Translations under genes and position numbers: made by a program | Assembly (NCBI GenBank): GCA_958372035.1 | Contig: CATXML010000087.1 | Coordinates: 1-5,900 of the forward strand | Direction: 5' to 3' | Length of the DNA: 5,900 nucleotides | From: an uncultured Collinsella sp. | GTDB lineage: Bacteria > Actinomycetota > Coriobacteriia > Coriobacteriales > Coriobacteriaceae | Part shown: piece after piece, positions 1 through 5,900 of the stretch | How positions within the stretch are numbered: position 1 is the stretch's first letter | Layout: each line of letters opens with the position of its first letter | Notes under the pieces: model-generated | What the model saw: only the letters and a program-made list of their open reading frames with translations | Told to the model about the DNA's origin: nothing | The model's database searches: none

Positions 1-1
1 T

Positions 2-1000
2 TTGGCACGATCTTCGGGTTTCTCCACAAATCTGAATACCAAGCGACAATCAACGGGTATGCGCCCGTTGATTGTTTTCAGCCTGATTTCGGTGTTGCTG
101 CTCACGTTTTACATCCGCGAGGGCGAGGCAGGACCGATTCATGCCGTGCGCTCGGGCGTGACGACGATTACCTCGCCGGTGCGCTTTGTGGGCTCGGCTG
201 TGGCGGCTCCCTTCAATGCGATCGGTAACGTGTTCTCTAACCTTACGGCGTCGCAGGACACGCTTGACGAGCTTAAGAAGCAAAACGAGGAACTGACCTC
301 TAAGGTTGCCGAGCTCTCCGAGGCTCAAAAGACCGCCGAGCGACTGGAGGGGCTGGTCGGCCTGCAGTCGACCTACAACCTCAAATCAACCGCAGCTCGT
401 ATCGTCGGCGCTTCGGGCGATGCCTGGACCTCGACCGTCACCATCGATAAGGGTTCTGCCGACGGGCTTACCATCAACATGCCCGTGACGAGTTCTGCCG
501 GTGTCATAGGCCAGATTATCGAGGTCTCGGCCAAGACGTCCACCGTGCGCCTGATTGGCGATGAGAACTCGGGCGTGTCCGCCATGGTGCAGGATACGCG
601 CGCCCAGGGCATGCTGCAGGGTCAGGCTGACGGCACGCTGCGTCTTGAGTACGTGAGCGTCGATTCCGACGTTAAGGTTGGCGACATCATCGTGACCTCG
701 GGCATTGGCGGTGTGTTCCCCAAGGGTCTACCGCTCGGCACCGTCTCGTCTGTTGAGAAATCGGCTAACGACGTGTACTACACCATTGTGGTGCGCGCCC
801 AGACGACGGCCGAGAACAACGAGGAAGTGCTGGTCATCACCTCGCTGACCGACGAACAGTCGGCCTCGGATGAGGACGTGAACACGGCCAACAGCACGCC
901 GCAGGGAACGTCGCGCGATGCTGCGACCAAGACGAAGGACGAGAGCCTGGATGACAGTTCCGACACGTCCGAGACGACCGATTCCGGCTCGAGCGAATAG
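2..1000 (+). CDS. mreC: MreC, rod shape-determining protein (start at or beyond window edge)
   Basis: MreC is a bitopic membrane protein of the elongasome. Its extracytoplasmic part binds and activates PBP2 and links it to MreD and MreB. Visible parts, numbered from the TTG at base 2: a short basic cytoplasmic stretch (1-20), one membrane helix (about 21-37), a coiled coil (about 84-118, rich in Glu, Lys and Leu), then the two-lobed MreC beta domain (about 128-280). Family hallmarks are GDAWTSTVTIDKGSADGL (139-156) and TSGIGGVFPKGLPLGTV (232-248). The last 50 residues form an acidic Ser/Thr/Asp tail outside the conserved domain. The start is uncertain: the TTG at 2-4 has no visible upstream context, the true start may lie outside the window, and an in-frame ATG at 59 sits just before the membrane helix. 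Total length is normal for the family. mreD follows closely. The family call is secure; only the 5' end is open. Confidence 0.95.
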   Translation: MARSSGFSTNLNTKRQSTGMRPLIVFSLISVLLLTFYIREGEAGPIHAVRSGVTTITSPVRFVGSAVAAPFNAIGNVFSNLTASQDTLDELKKQNEELTSKVAELSEAQKTAERLEGLVGLQSTYNLKSTAARIVGASGDAWTSTVTIDKGSADGLTINMPVTSSAGVIGQIIEVSAKTSTVRLIGDENSGVSAMVQDTRAQGMLQGQADGTLRLEYVSVDSDVKVGDIIVTSGIGGVFPKGLPLGTVSSVEKSANDVYYTIVVRAQTTAENNEEVLVITSLTDEQSASDEDVNTANSTPQGTSRDAATKTKDESLDDSSDTSETTDSGSSE

Positions 1001-1004
1001 GGGG
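999..1004 (+). promoter_or_regulatory. Ribosome binding site that decides the mreD start
   Basis: AGGGGG overlaps the mreC stop codon (998-1000). It lies 7 bases before the ATG at 1012 but only 1 base before the ATG at 1006. Normal Shine-Dalgarno spacing therefore favours 1012. Overlap with the upstream stop suggests translation of mreC and mreD is coupled, which is an inference. Confidence 0.6.
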
Positions 1005-1011
1005 CATGTCC

Positions 1012-1578
1012 ATGGATCTACACGAGCAGGGGATGAGCTCCCGCACGTTTGTAATCGCCGCCATTGTGTGCGTGCTGCTGCAGGCAGGCCTGGCGCCGCA
1101 GATCTCCATTGCGGGCGGTCGCGTCAACTTTATGATTATCCTGGTGTGCCTAAGCGTGTTCTCGGGCGACCCGACCCGTGCCGTCGTGTGCGGTTTTTGC
1201 AGCGGCTTGTTCTATGACCTTTCCGCTGCCGTGCCGGTGGGCGTTATGTCGCTCCTGCTGACCGTGGGTTCTTTTGCCCTGGTGCATAGCGCTGCCGGTC
1301 AGACGGGCGGTACCCCGAGTGCGCGCGGCATCACGGTGGGTGCCTTCGCGCTCGTTATTAATGTGATCTACAGCATCATCTTGCTGTTTATGGGTTTGGA
1401 GACGAGCTTTGTCGTGGCGATCTTCGGCCATGCGCTGCCGTCTTCGATCCTGACGGGTCTGGTTGCCATTCCGTTTTTGATGTCCGGCGTCGTGCCGCAG
1501 TCCGGTTATGGATTCTCCGCACGTGGCGGACGCCAGACGGGCATGCGCTTTAAGCCCAAGACCCGTAAGCTCAAATAG
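1012..1578 (+). CDS. mreD: MreD, rod shape-determining membrane protein
   Basis: MreD is the small integral membrane subunit of the Rod complex and works with MreC. The 188-residue product is almost entirely hydrophobic, with likely membrane helices near 11-27, 38-52, 56-72, 75-94, 107-128 and 132-157. The segment 61-81 (GFCSGLFYDLSAAVPVGVMS and the next residue) matches the most conserved MreD region, with the pattern G-x-x-x-G-L-x-Y-D-L followed by P-x-G. Length is close to the usual 160-190. The C-terminus (171-188) is strongly basic, with eight Arg/Lys, and should lie in the cytoplasm. I chose the ATG at 1012 because its Shine-Dalgarno spacing is good; an ATG at 1006 would add two residues, and one at 1033 would remove seven. 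MreD is weakly conserved, but the position between mreC and mrdA makes the call firm. Confidence 0.92.
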   Translation: MDLHEQGMSSRTFVIAAIVCVLLQAGLAPQISIAGGRVNFMIILVCLSVFSGDPTRAVVCGFCSGLFYDLSAAVPVGVMSLLLTVGSFALVHSAAGQTGGTPSARGITVGAFALVINVIYSIILLFMGLETSFVVAIFGHALPSSILTGLVAIPFLMSGVVPQSGYGFSARGGRQTGMRFKPKTRKLK

Positions 1579-1584
1579 GGGAGG
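1577..1584 (+). promoter_or_regulatory. Strong ribosome binding site of mrdA
   Basis: AGGGGAGG overlaps the mreD stop codon (1576-1578) and ends 7 bases before the ATG at 1592. It firmly supports the long form of PBP2, including its unusual first hydrophobic segment. Confidence 0.75.
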
Positions 1585-1591
1585 CTCGTAG

Positions 1592-3661
1592 ATGTCTTCC
1601 CAGATGACGGTTATTATCGCCGGTATCGTGCTGGTTGTGGCCATCGTGGTCGCGCTGGTCATCATGCGTCGCGGCGATTCTCGTTTTACCTACGATACGC
1701 AGCATGGAACGGCCCCGCGCGCCACCGAGGGCGAGGGCAATACCGCGGCGACCGCCTTTAAGGGCCGCTTCTCCATCCTCACCACGGGTGTGGGCGCGAT
1801 GTTCGCGGCGCTTGCCGTCAAGCTGTGGGGCATGCAGATGGTCTCGTCGGACTATTACGAAAAACAGGCTAATAGCAATCAGACGCGCACCGTTACCACA
1901 CCCGCTGTGCGCGGCCGCATCCTCGACCGCAATGGCGTGGCGCTTGTCCAGAACCGTCCCTCACTTGCTGTCGTGGCCTATCGCGACCTTGCCGAGGATG
2001 AGGTTCTGGTTCGCCATCTTGCCAACGTGCTCGGTATGCCCTACGTGGCGGTGCTGCGCAATATTCAGGACAATTCCGAGGGCGCCCAGAGCCTGCATAC
2101 CATCGCGACGGACGTCCGTCGCTCCACGGTTGCCTATATTCAGGAGCACGCCGGCGAGTTCCCGGGCGTCAAGATTGCCGAGCGTACCGAGCGCCAGTAT
2201 CCATATGGCGAAACGGCATGCCATATCTTGGGCTATACCGGCACCATTACCTCCGAGCAGCTCGAGGCCCAGAATAAGAAAACCTCTGGTGATGATGATG
2301 CTTCTGCTGGCCGGATTACGTACCAGTCGGGCGATATCGTGGGCCAGGCGGGTGTTGAGAGCTACTACGAAAACCTGCTGCAGGGTATTCGTGGCGAGCA
2401 GACCGTCAAGGTCGATGCCTCGGGCAATGTGACCGGTCAGGCCGGCGCCGTGCCCGCCAAGGCCGGCTCCGACATTAAGCTCACGCTCGACCTTAAGATC
2501 CAACAGGCCTGTGAGACGGCGCTGGCGAGCGCCATCGAGCTTGCCAAGACCACTGGCTACAGCAATGCCGGCAACGGCGCTGTGGTGTGCCTCGATCCCA
2601 ACAATGGCGAGATCCTGGGCATGGCGAGCGAGCCCAAGTTCGATCCGTCCGTCTTTATCGGCGGCGTCTCAAATGACGTGTGGACCGAGCTCAATGATGA
2701 CAAGGGTTCGCACCCGCTGCTCAACCGCGCCATTAGCGGACAGTACATGTCGGCCTCGACCATCAAGCCGCTCTCGGCACTGGCTGGTCTTGAGTTTGGA
2801 ACCTACACTTCAACGCAGACAACCAACTGCACGGGCTATTGGACGGGCTTGGGCAAGGCTTGGGGCAAGCGCTGCTGGCTGACGTCTGGCCACGGCACCA
2901 TGACGCTGCAGTCGGGTATCGCCAACTCGTGCGACCCCGTCTTCTACGACATGGGCAAGGCGTTCTTTTATGACGAGCAACATTCCGAGGGCCTGCAGGA
3001 GGTCTTTCGTCGCTGGGGCCTAGGCAAGACCTGCGGTATCGATCTGCCGAGTGAGGGCGCGGGCCGTATTCCCGATGCCGAGTGGAAAGAGTCGTACTTT
3101 ACCGACGCCTCTGCCGAGGACCGCAAGTGGAATGCCGGCGATATGACCAACATTGCCATCGGCCAGGGCGACATCCTGGTGACGCCCCTGCAGATGGCGT
3201 GCGCCTATATGGGTCTTGCCAACGGCGGCAAACAGTACGTGCCTCACGTGTTTTTGTCTGCCGTGTCGCGCGATGGCGACGGCGATGCCTATAAGTACAA
3301 CGGCAAGGGCAAGAAGAAGCGCCTGGAGGCCAAGATCAACAGCGATTCGGATTTAGCTCTTGTTCGCAACGGTATGCACGACGTGATTTACACGGCATCG
3401 ACGTCCCTGGCGGCTCACTTTGGCAACCTGACGCCTCAGGTATACGGCAAGTCGGGCACGGGCGAGAAAAGCGGCGAGGACGAATACGCGTGGTTCTGCG
3501 CCTATGCACCGGCCGATGATCCCAAGTATGTCATCGCTACTGTCCTGGAGCAGGGCGGCGGTGGCTCAGATACCGCGATGCATGTCGTGCGCGACGTGCT
3601 CGGCGTGATTTATGACGAGCCCGATACCTCTTCGGCCTCGGGCGATTCTTCGGTTCGATAG
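1592..3661 (+). CDS. mrdA: Penicillin-binding protein 2, elongasome transpeptidase
   Basis: A class B PBP that crosslinks the glycan strands made by RodA during lateral wall growth. In order: a hydrophobic segment (about 6-25), a linker starting RRGDSRF, a second membrane helix (about 60-80), the dimerisation/pedestal region starting at RGRILDRNG (107-115), and the transpeptidase domain (about 295-675). Active-site motifs are SxxK at S389-K392 (STIK; S389 the expected acyl-enzyme nucleophile), SxD at S446-C447-D448, and KSGTG at 620-624. SxD in place of SxN, and KSG in place of KTG, are usual in the PBP2 branch and help separate it from division PBPs. C413, C428, H434 and C447 may bind zinc. 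Length (689) is slightly above the usual 600-650 because of the extra N-terminal segment and small polar insertions near 228-240 and 560-578. The rodA gene directly behind it is the standard SEDS/bPBP pairing. Confidence 0.96.
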   Translation: MSSQMTVIIAGIVLVVAIVVALVIMRRGDSRFTYDTQHGTAPRATEGEGNTAATAFKGRFSILTTGVGAMFAALAVKLWGMQMVSSDYYEKQANSNQTRTVTTPAVRGRILDRNGVALVQNRPSLAVVAYRDLAEDEVLVRHLANVLGMPYVAVLRNIQDNSEGAQSLHTIATDVRRSTVAYIQEHAGEFPGVKIAERTERQYPYGETACHILGYTGTITSEQLEAQNKKTSGDDDASAGRITYQSGDIVGQAGVESYYENLLQGIRGEQTVKVDASGNVTGQAGAVPAKAGSDIKLTLDLKIQQACETALASAIELAKTTGYSNAGNGAVVCLDPNNGEILGMASEPKFDPSVFIGGVSNDVWTELNDDKGSHPLLNRAISGQYMSASTIKPLSALAGLEFGTYTSTQTTNCTGYWTGLGKAWGKRCWLTSGHGTMTLQSGIANSCDPVFYDMGKAFFYDEQHSEGLQEVFRRWGLGKTCGIDLPSEGAGRIPDAEWKESYFTDASAEDRKWNAGDMTNIAIGQGDILVTPLQMACAYMGLANGGKQYVPHVFLSAVSRDGDGDAYKYNGKGKKKRLEAKINSDSDLALVRNGMHDVIYTASTSLAAHFGNLTPQVYGKSGTGEKSGEDEYAWFCAYAPADDPKYVIATVLEQGGGGSDTAMHVVRDVLGVIYDEPDTSSASGDSSVR

Positions 3662-3666
3662 GAGGT
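3659..3666 (+). promoter_or_regulatory. Near-consensus ribosome binding site of rodA
   Basis: TAGGAGGT combines the mrdA stop codon (3659-3661) with a near-perfect Shine-Dalgarno, 4 bases before the ATG at 3671. The overlap implies coupled translation of PBP2 and RodA, fitting a one-to-one enzyme pair. Confidence 0.75.
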
Positions 3667-3670
3667 TGCG

Positions 3671-4897
3671 ATGGATTTTTCTCCGGCGGATCTGTTCCGT
3701 TCAACCAAGACCGGCTCTCGCAGCAGCCTGGACCGTGTCAACAAGCAACTTTCGGCCTCGCGCGGTACGTTTCGCCAAAAGGTGCATATCGGTGTGCTGC
3801 TGGCTACCGTCGCGCTCGTTGCCTATGGGGCCATCATTATTTGGTCGGCGTCACAGTTTAAGGCCGATGCCTCGTTCTCACGTCATCTTCTGGGAATTGG
3901 CATCGGGGCGGTGCTGGCGGTGCTGGTCTGGCGTACCGACCTGCGCGGTATTTCCAATTTCTCGACAGCGTTGCTCGTCATCGACCTGATCGTTATCTTC
4001 TCGCCCAAGATTCCGGGTCTGTCCTATACAGGCGGTCTGGGCATGACGGGCTGGATCAAGATTCCCGGTATCGGCTTGACATTCCAGCCGGTTGAGCTTG
4101 CCAAGCTCATCACCATCTTCTTTATCGCCACGCTTGGCTCGCAGTATAACGGCCGCATCGATACCGTTCGCGACTACGTCAAGCTCTGCGGCATGCTGTC
4201 CATCCCGTTTTTGGCCGTCGTTGCCATGGGCGACCTGGGCTCGGGCCTGGTCGTGCTGGTCTCGGGCGCCATCGTCATCTGCATGAGCGGTGCACGCCGC
4301 GAATGGGTGCTGTCGACCCTGGCCCTGCTCGTGGGCCTGGTGGCCCTCGTCCTGGCGCTCGATTCGGTCTTTGATTCGTTGCTCGGCCACGATGTGCTCA
4401 TCAAGCAGTATCAGATGAACCGCCTGACGGTCTTTATCGACCCCGATAATGCCGATTCGGACGATGCCTACAACCTGCAGCAGTCGCTTATCGCCGTTGG
4501 CTCGGGCGGCTTCTTTGGTAAGGGTTTAGGCCATGCGACGCAGTCGGCCGGCGGCTTTCTGCCTGAGTTCCACACCGACTTCGTCTTCGCCTTCCTGTCC
4601 GAGACCTTTGGCTTTTGCGGTTCCTTTTTGCTCCTGTGCCTCTACGTGCTGCTCATGTTCTCGACGATTCGCGTCGCCTTTAAGTGTGAGTCGCTGTTCT
4701 TGCGCCTATCGTGTGTGGGCATCGTTGGCATGTGGGCGTTCCAGACCTTCGAAAACATCGGCATGTGCATCGGCATGATGCCGATTACTGGTATTCCGCT
4801 ACCGTTTATTAGCTTCGGTTCGTCTTCGATGATGATTCAGCTGCTGACGGTGGGTATCGTACAATCCATATGGCGGCATCGTTCGGGCGCCGCGTAA
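3671..4897 (+). CDS. rodA: RodA, SEDS peptidoglycan glycosyltransferase
   Basis: RodA polymerises lipid II into glycan strands in the membrane, paired with PBP2. The 408-residue protein has a polar, basic cytoplasmic N-terminus (1-38) followed by about ten membrane helices. SEDS landmarks: GWIKIPGIGLTFQPVELAK (127-145), with the conserved E142 and K145 after the Q-P pair; GDLGSGLV (187-194); the large extracytoplasmic loop ending in FLPEFHTDFVFAFLSE (296-311), where D303 aligns with the aspartate essential in RodA proteins; and the C-terminal signature NIGMCIGMMPITGIPLPFIS (362-381) followed by FGSSS. RodA rather than FtsW is supported by the mreC-mreD-mrdA context and the ITGIPLPFIS form of the signature. 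The N-terminal extension before the first helix is somewhat longer than in many RodA proteins. No missing key residue was seen. Confidence 0.96.
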   Translation: MDFSPADLFRSTKTGSRSSLDRVNKQLSASRGTFRQKVHIGVLLATVALVAYGAIIIWSASQFKADASFSRHLLGIGIGAVLAVLVWRTDLRGISNFSTALLVIDLIVIFSPKIPGLSYTGGLGMTGWIKIPGIGLTFQPVELAKLITIFFIATLGSQYNGRIDTVRDYVKLCGMLSIPFLAVVAMGDLGSGLVVLVSGAIVICMSGARREWVLSTLALLVGLVALVLALDSVFDSLLGHDVLIKQYQMNRLTVFIDPDNADSDDAYNLQQSLIAVGSGGFFGKGLGHATQSAGGFLPEFHTDFVFAFLSETFGFCGSFLLLCLYVLLMFSTIRVAFKCESLFLRLSCVGIVGMWAFQTFENIGMCIGMMPITGIPLPFISFGSSSMMIQLLTVGIVQSIWRHRSGAA

Positions 4898-4902
4898 CCG
4901 CT

Positions 4903-4909
4903 GGAGGGG
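4903..4909 (+). promoter_or_regulatory. Ribosome binding site of the DUF697 gene
   Basis: GGAGGGG lies 6 bases before the ATG at 4916, in the 18-base gap after rodA. No terminator hairpin or promoter is visible in the gap, so the gene is probably read through from rodA. Confidence 0.65.
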
Positions 4910-4915
4910 TTTGCT

Positions 4916-5845
4916 ATGAAAATTCCCGTAGATAAGCTGACCCGCGCTTTTAAGATGGGCGCGTCCGTTAAGAAGGATTCCGATACGCCGGTGCGCGTCT
5001 CGGTCTATCTGGATTCGTCCGCCTCGCGCTTTCTGGCCGAGACGGTGCGTGACGCCTTTGTGCCGCAGACGACCTCGGGCATTGTGCGCGTCGAGCGTCT
5101 GGGGGAGGAGCGAATTGCTCCAAAGACCGATACCGATGTGGTACTGGTGCTCTCGTGTGGTTCCGACCGCCTGGAGAGTGCCGTGCAGGAGCTCGTGATC
5201 GCCGGCGCGCCCGTGTGCGTGCTTGCCGAGTCTGCTGTGGAGGTGCCGTTTATCGAGGAGTCCACGCCCATGCTCGGCGTGGTGGCGGCAACCGATAAGA
5301 CGTTTCTGCTCGAGACGCTTGCCCGCTGGATTCTCGATCGCACCGACAAGGAAACGGCTTTTGCGGCGAACTTTGCCTTTATGCGCATCGCGGCAGCTAA
5401 TCGTATCATCACCTCGTGCGCGCTCACCAATATGGCGACCGGTGCGCTGGTGTTTTTGCCGGGTGCCGATTATCCCGTTATGGCGCTGGCGCAGGTGGGC
5501 ATGCTCTTTGAGCTCGCTGCCGTCTTTGGACGCGGCATTAAGCCTGAGCGCGGCTATGAGGTCGCGGGCGTGCTTGCCGGCGGTCTTGTGATCCGCGCGG
5601 TCACCCGCGCACTCGTCAAGCAGACGCCGCATATTGGGTTTGCCGTCAAGGCGCTCACTGCTGCCGCGGGCACCTATGGCATGGGCCGTGCGCTCGTTTC
5701 GCTCTACGAGCGCGATGTCGACTACAGCCGTGCCAACGAGGTGGTCACTGCCACGTTCTCCCGCGTTCGCGATCTGGTGACCACGGTCGCGGGTGCTACC
5801 CGTCCTATGGCGTCCTACCAAGACGCATCCGATCTCGCTGCTTAG
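4916..5845 (+). CDS. DUF697 (YcjF-like, GTPase-associated) protein of unknown function
   Basis: I recognise the C-terminal half as a DUF697-type domain, a poorly understood helical domain often fused to or encoded beside GTPases. It spans about 150-265. Signs are the FAFMRIAAANRIITSCALTN run (153-172), LPGADYPVMALAQVGMLFEL (181-200), and small-residue-rich hydrophobic helices at 218-235 and 240-262, which may sit in or on the membrane. The N-terminal half (about 25-140) alternates strands and helices: VRVSVYLD (26-33), DVVLVLSCG (74-82), PVCVLAES (99-106), GVVAATD (121-127), then an LLETLARWIL helix (131-140). This order resembles a small GTPase domain, but I see no P-loop and no NKxD motif, so nucleotide binding is unlikely. 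There is no signal peptide, and the first 25 residues are basic and polar. Position after rodA suggests a link to cell shape or wall growth, which is guilt by association only. The domain call is fairly confident; the role is unknown. Confidence 0.8.
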   Translation: MKIPVDKLTRAFKMGASVKKDSDTPVRVSVYLDSSASRFLAETVRDAFVPQTTSGIVRVERLGEERIAPKTDTDVVLVLSCGSDRLESAVQELVIAGAPVCVLAESAVEVPFIEESTPMLGVVAATDKTFLLETLARWILDRTDKETAFAANFAFMRIAAANRIITSCALTNMATGALVFLPGADYPVMALAQVGMLFELAAVFGRGIKPERGYEVAGVLAGGLVIRAVTRALVKQTPHIGFAVKALTAAAGTYGMGRALVSLYERDVDYSRANEVVTATFSRVRDLVTTVAGATRPMASYQDASDLAA

Positions 5846-5855
5846 GGGTTTTCCG

Positions 5856-5900
5856 TTGCGCGTTGCATACCAAGACTGTTTTCATTTAATTGAGCCGCTG
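5856..5900 (+). CDS. Start of a downstream gene, possibly TIGR03960-type radical SAM protein (cut by window edge)
   Basis: An open frame starts at a TTG 10 bases after the previous stop and runs to the last base, giving LRVAYQDCFHLIEPL (first residue Met if TTG initiates). A weak GGGG at 5845-5848 lies 7 bases upstream. The I-E-P-L pattern near the N-terminus resembles TIGR03960-family B12-binding radical SAM proteins, which in several Gram-positive genomes sit behind rodA and ahead of ribonuclease G and rplU/rpmA. Fifteen residues cannot prove this. The stretch also contains a possible promoter-like element, so it could instead be non-coding. Confidence 0.45.
   Translation, partial: MRVAYQDCFHLIEPL

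Noticed and set aside
1635..2432. Plus-strand open frame inside mrdA in another frame (265 codons)
   Set aside because: Arg/Ser/Pro-rich composition typical of an out-of-frame reading of a GC-rich gene; it overlaps conserved PBP2 sequence.
2930..2935. SxD instead of the classical SxN motif in PBP2
   Set aside because: PBP2-type elongation transpeptidases commonly carry Asp at this place, so it is not a defect.
3272..3322. DGDGD followed by a Lys-rich run in PBP2 (561-577), resembling a calcium-binding loop
   Set aside because: It lacks the full EF-hand spacing and flanking helices; it reads as a polar surface insertion.
3878..4390. Minus-strand open frame opposite rodA, and similar ones at 1150-1665 and 1961-2503
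   Set aside because: Polar, low-complexity products that mirror hydrophobic membrane genes. The plus-strand genes here are certain.
4898..4915. Possible terminator or promoter between rodA and the DUF697 gene
   Set aside because: The 18-base gap holds only a Shine-Dalgarno; no hairpin with a T run and no -10/-35 pair is visible.
4799..5821. Long open frame on the minus strand (340 codons) opposite the DUF697 gene
   Set aside because: Its product is rich in His, Arg and Gly with no recognisable domain, as expected from the reverse complement of a GC-rich coding frame. The plus-strand gene has a ribosome binding site, operon spacing and a recognisable domain.

Overview
The window looks like a piece of a moderately GC-rich actinobacterial chromosome. 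The protein style and gene order fit the class Coriobacteriia, and a Collinsella-like gut organism is my best guess. That guess rests on protein recognition and codon style, not on a marker gene. All supported genes lie on the + strand, nearly end to end, with gaps of about 9 to 18 bases. No terminator, mobile element, repeat array, RNA gene or CRISPR is visible, and no gene-free stretch reaches 300 bases.

Layout: mreC (2-1000, at the left edge), mreD (1012-1578), mrdA for penicillin-binding protein 2 (1592-3661), rodA (3671-4897), a DUF697-type gene of unknown function (4916-5845), and the first 15 codons of what is probably another gene (from 5856), tentatively a TIGR03960-type radical SAM protein. 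Clear Shine-Dalgarno sequences precede mrdA, rodA and the DUF697 gene.

The first four genes encode the membrane core of the elongasome (Rod complex). RodA is the SEDS glycosyltransferase that polymerises glycan from lipid II. PBP2 is its transpeptidase partner that crosslinks the strands. MreC activates PBP2 from the outer face of the membrane, and MreD is its integral membrane partner. mreB is not in the window and could lie upstream.

Most of the window is therefore an ordinary rod-shape operon. The parts most worth a second look are: the DUF697 gene, whose N-terminal half looks like a GTPase-type fold that has lost its nucleotide-binding motifs; an extra N-terminal membrane segment on PBP2; a Cys3His set in PBP2 whose spacing matches the zinc site described in Acinetobacter PBP2; and the long acidic tail of MreC.
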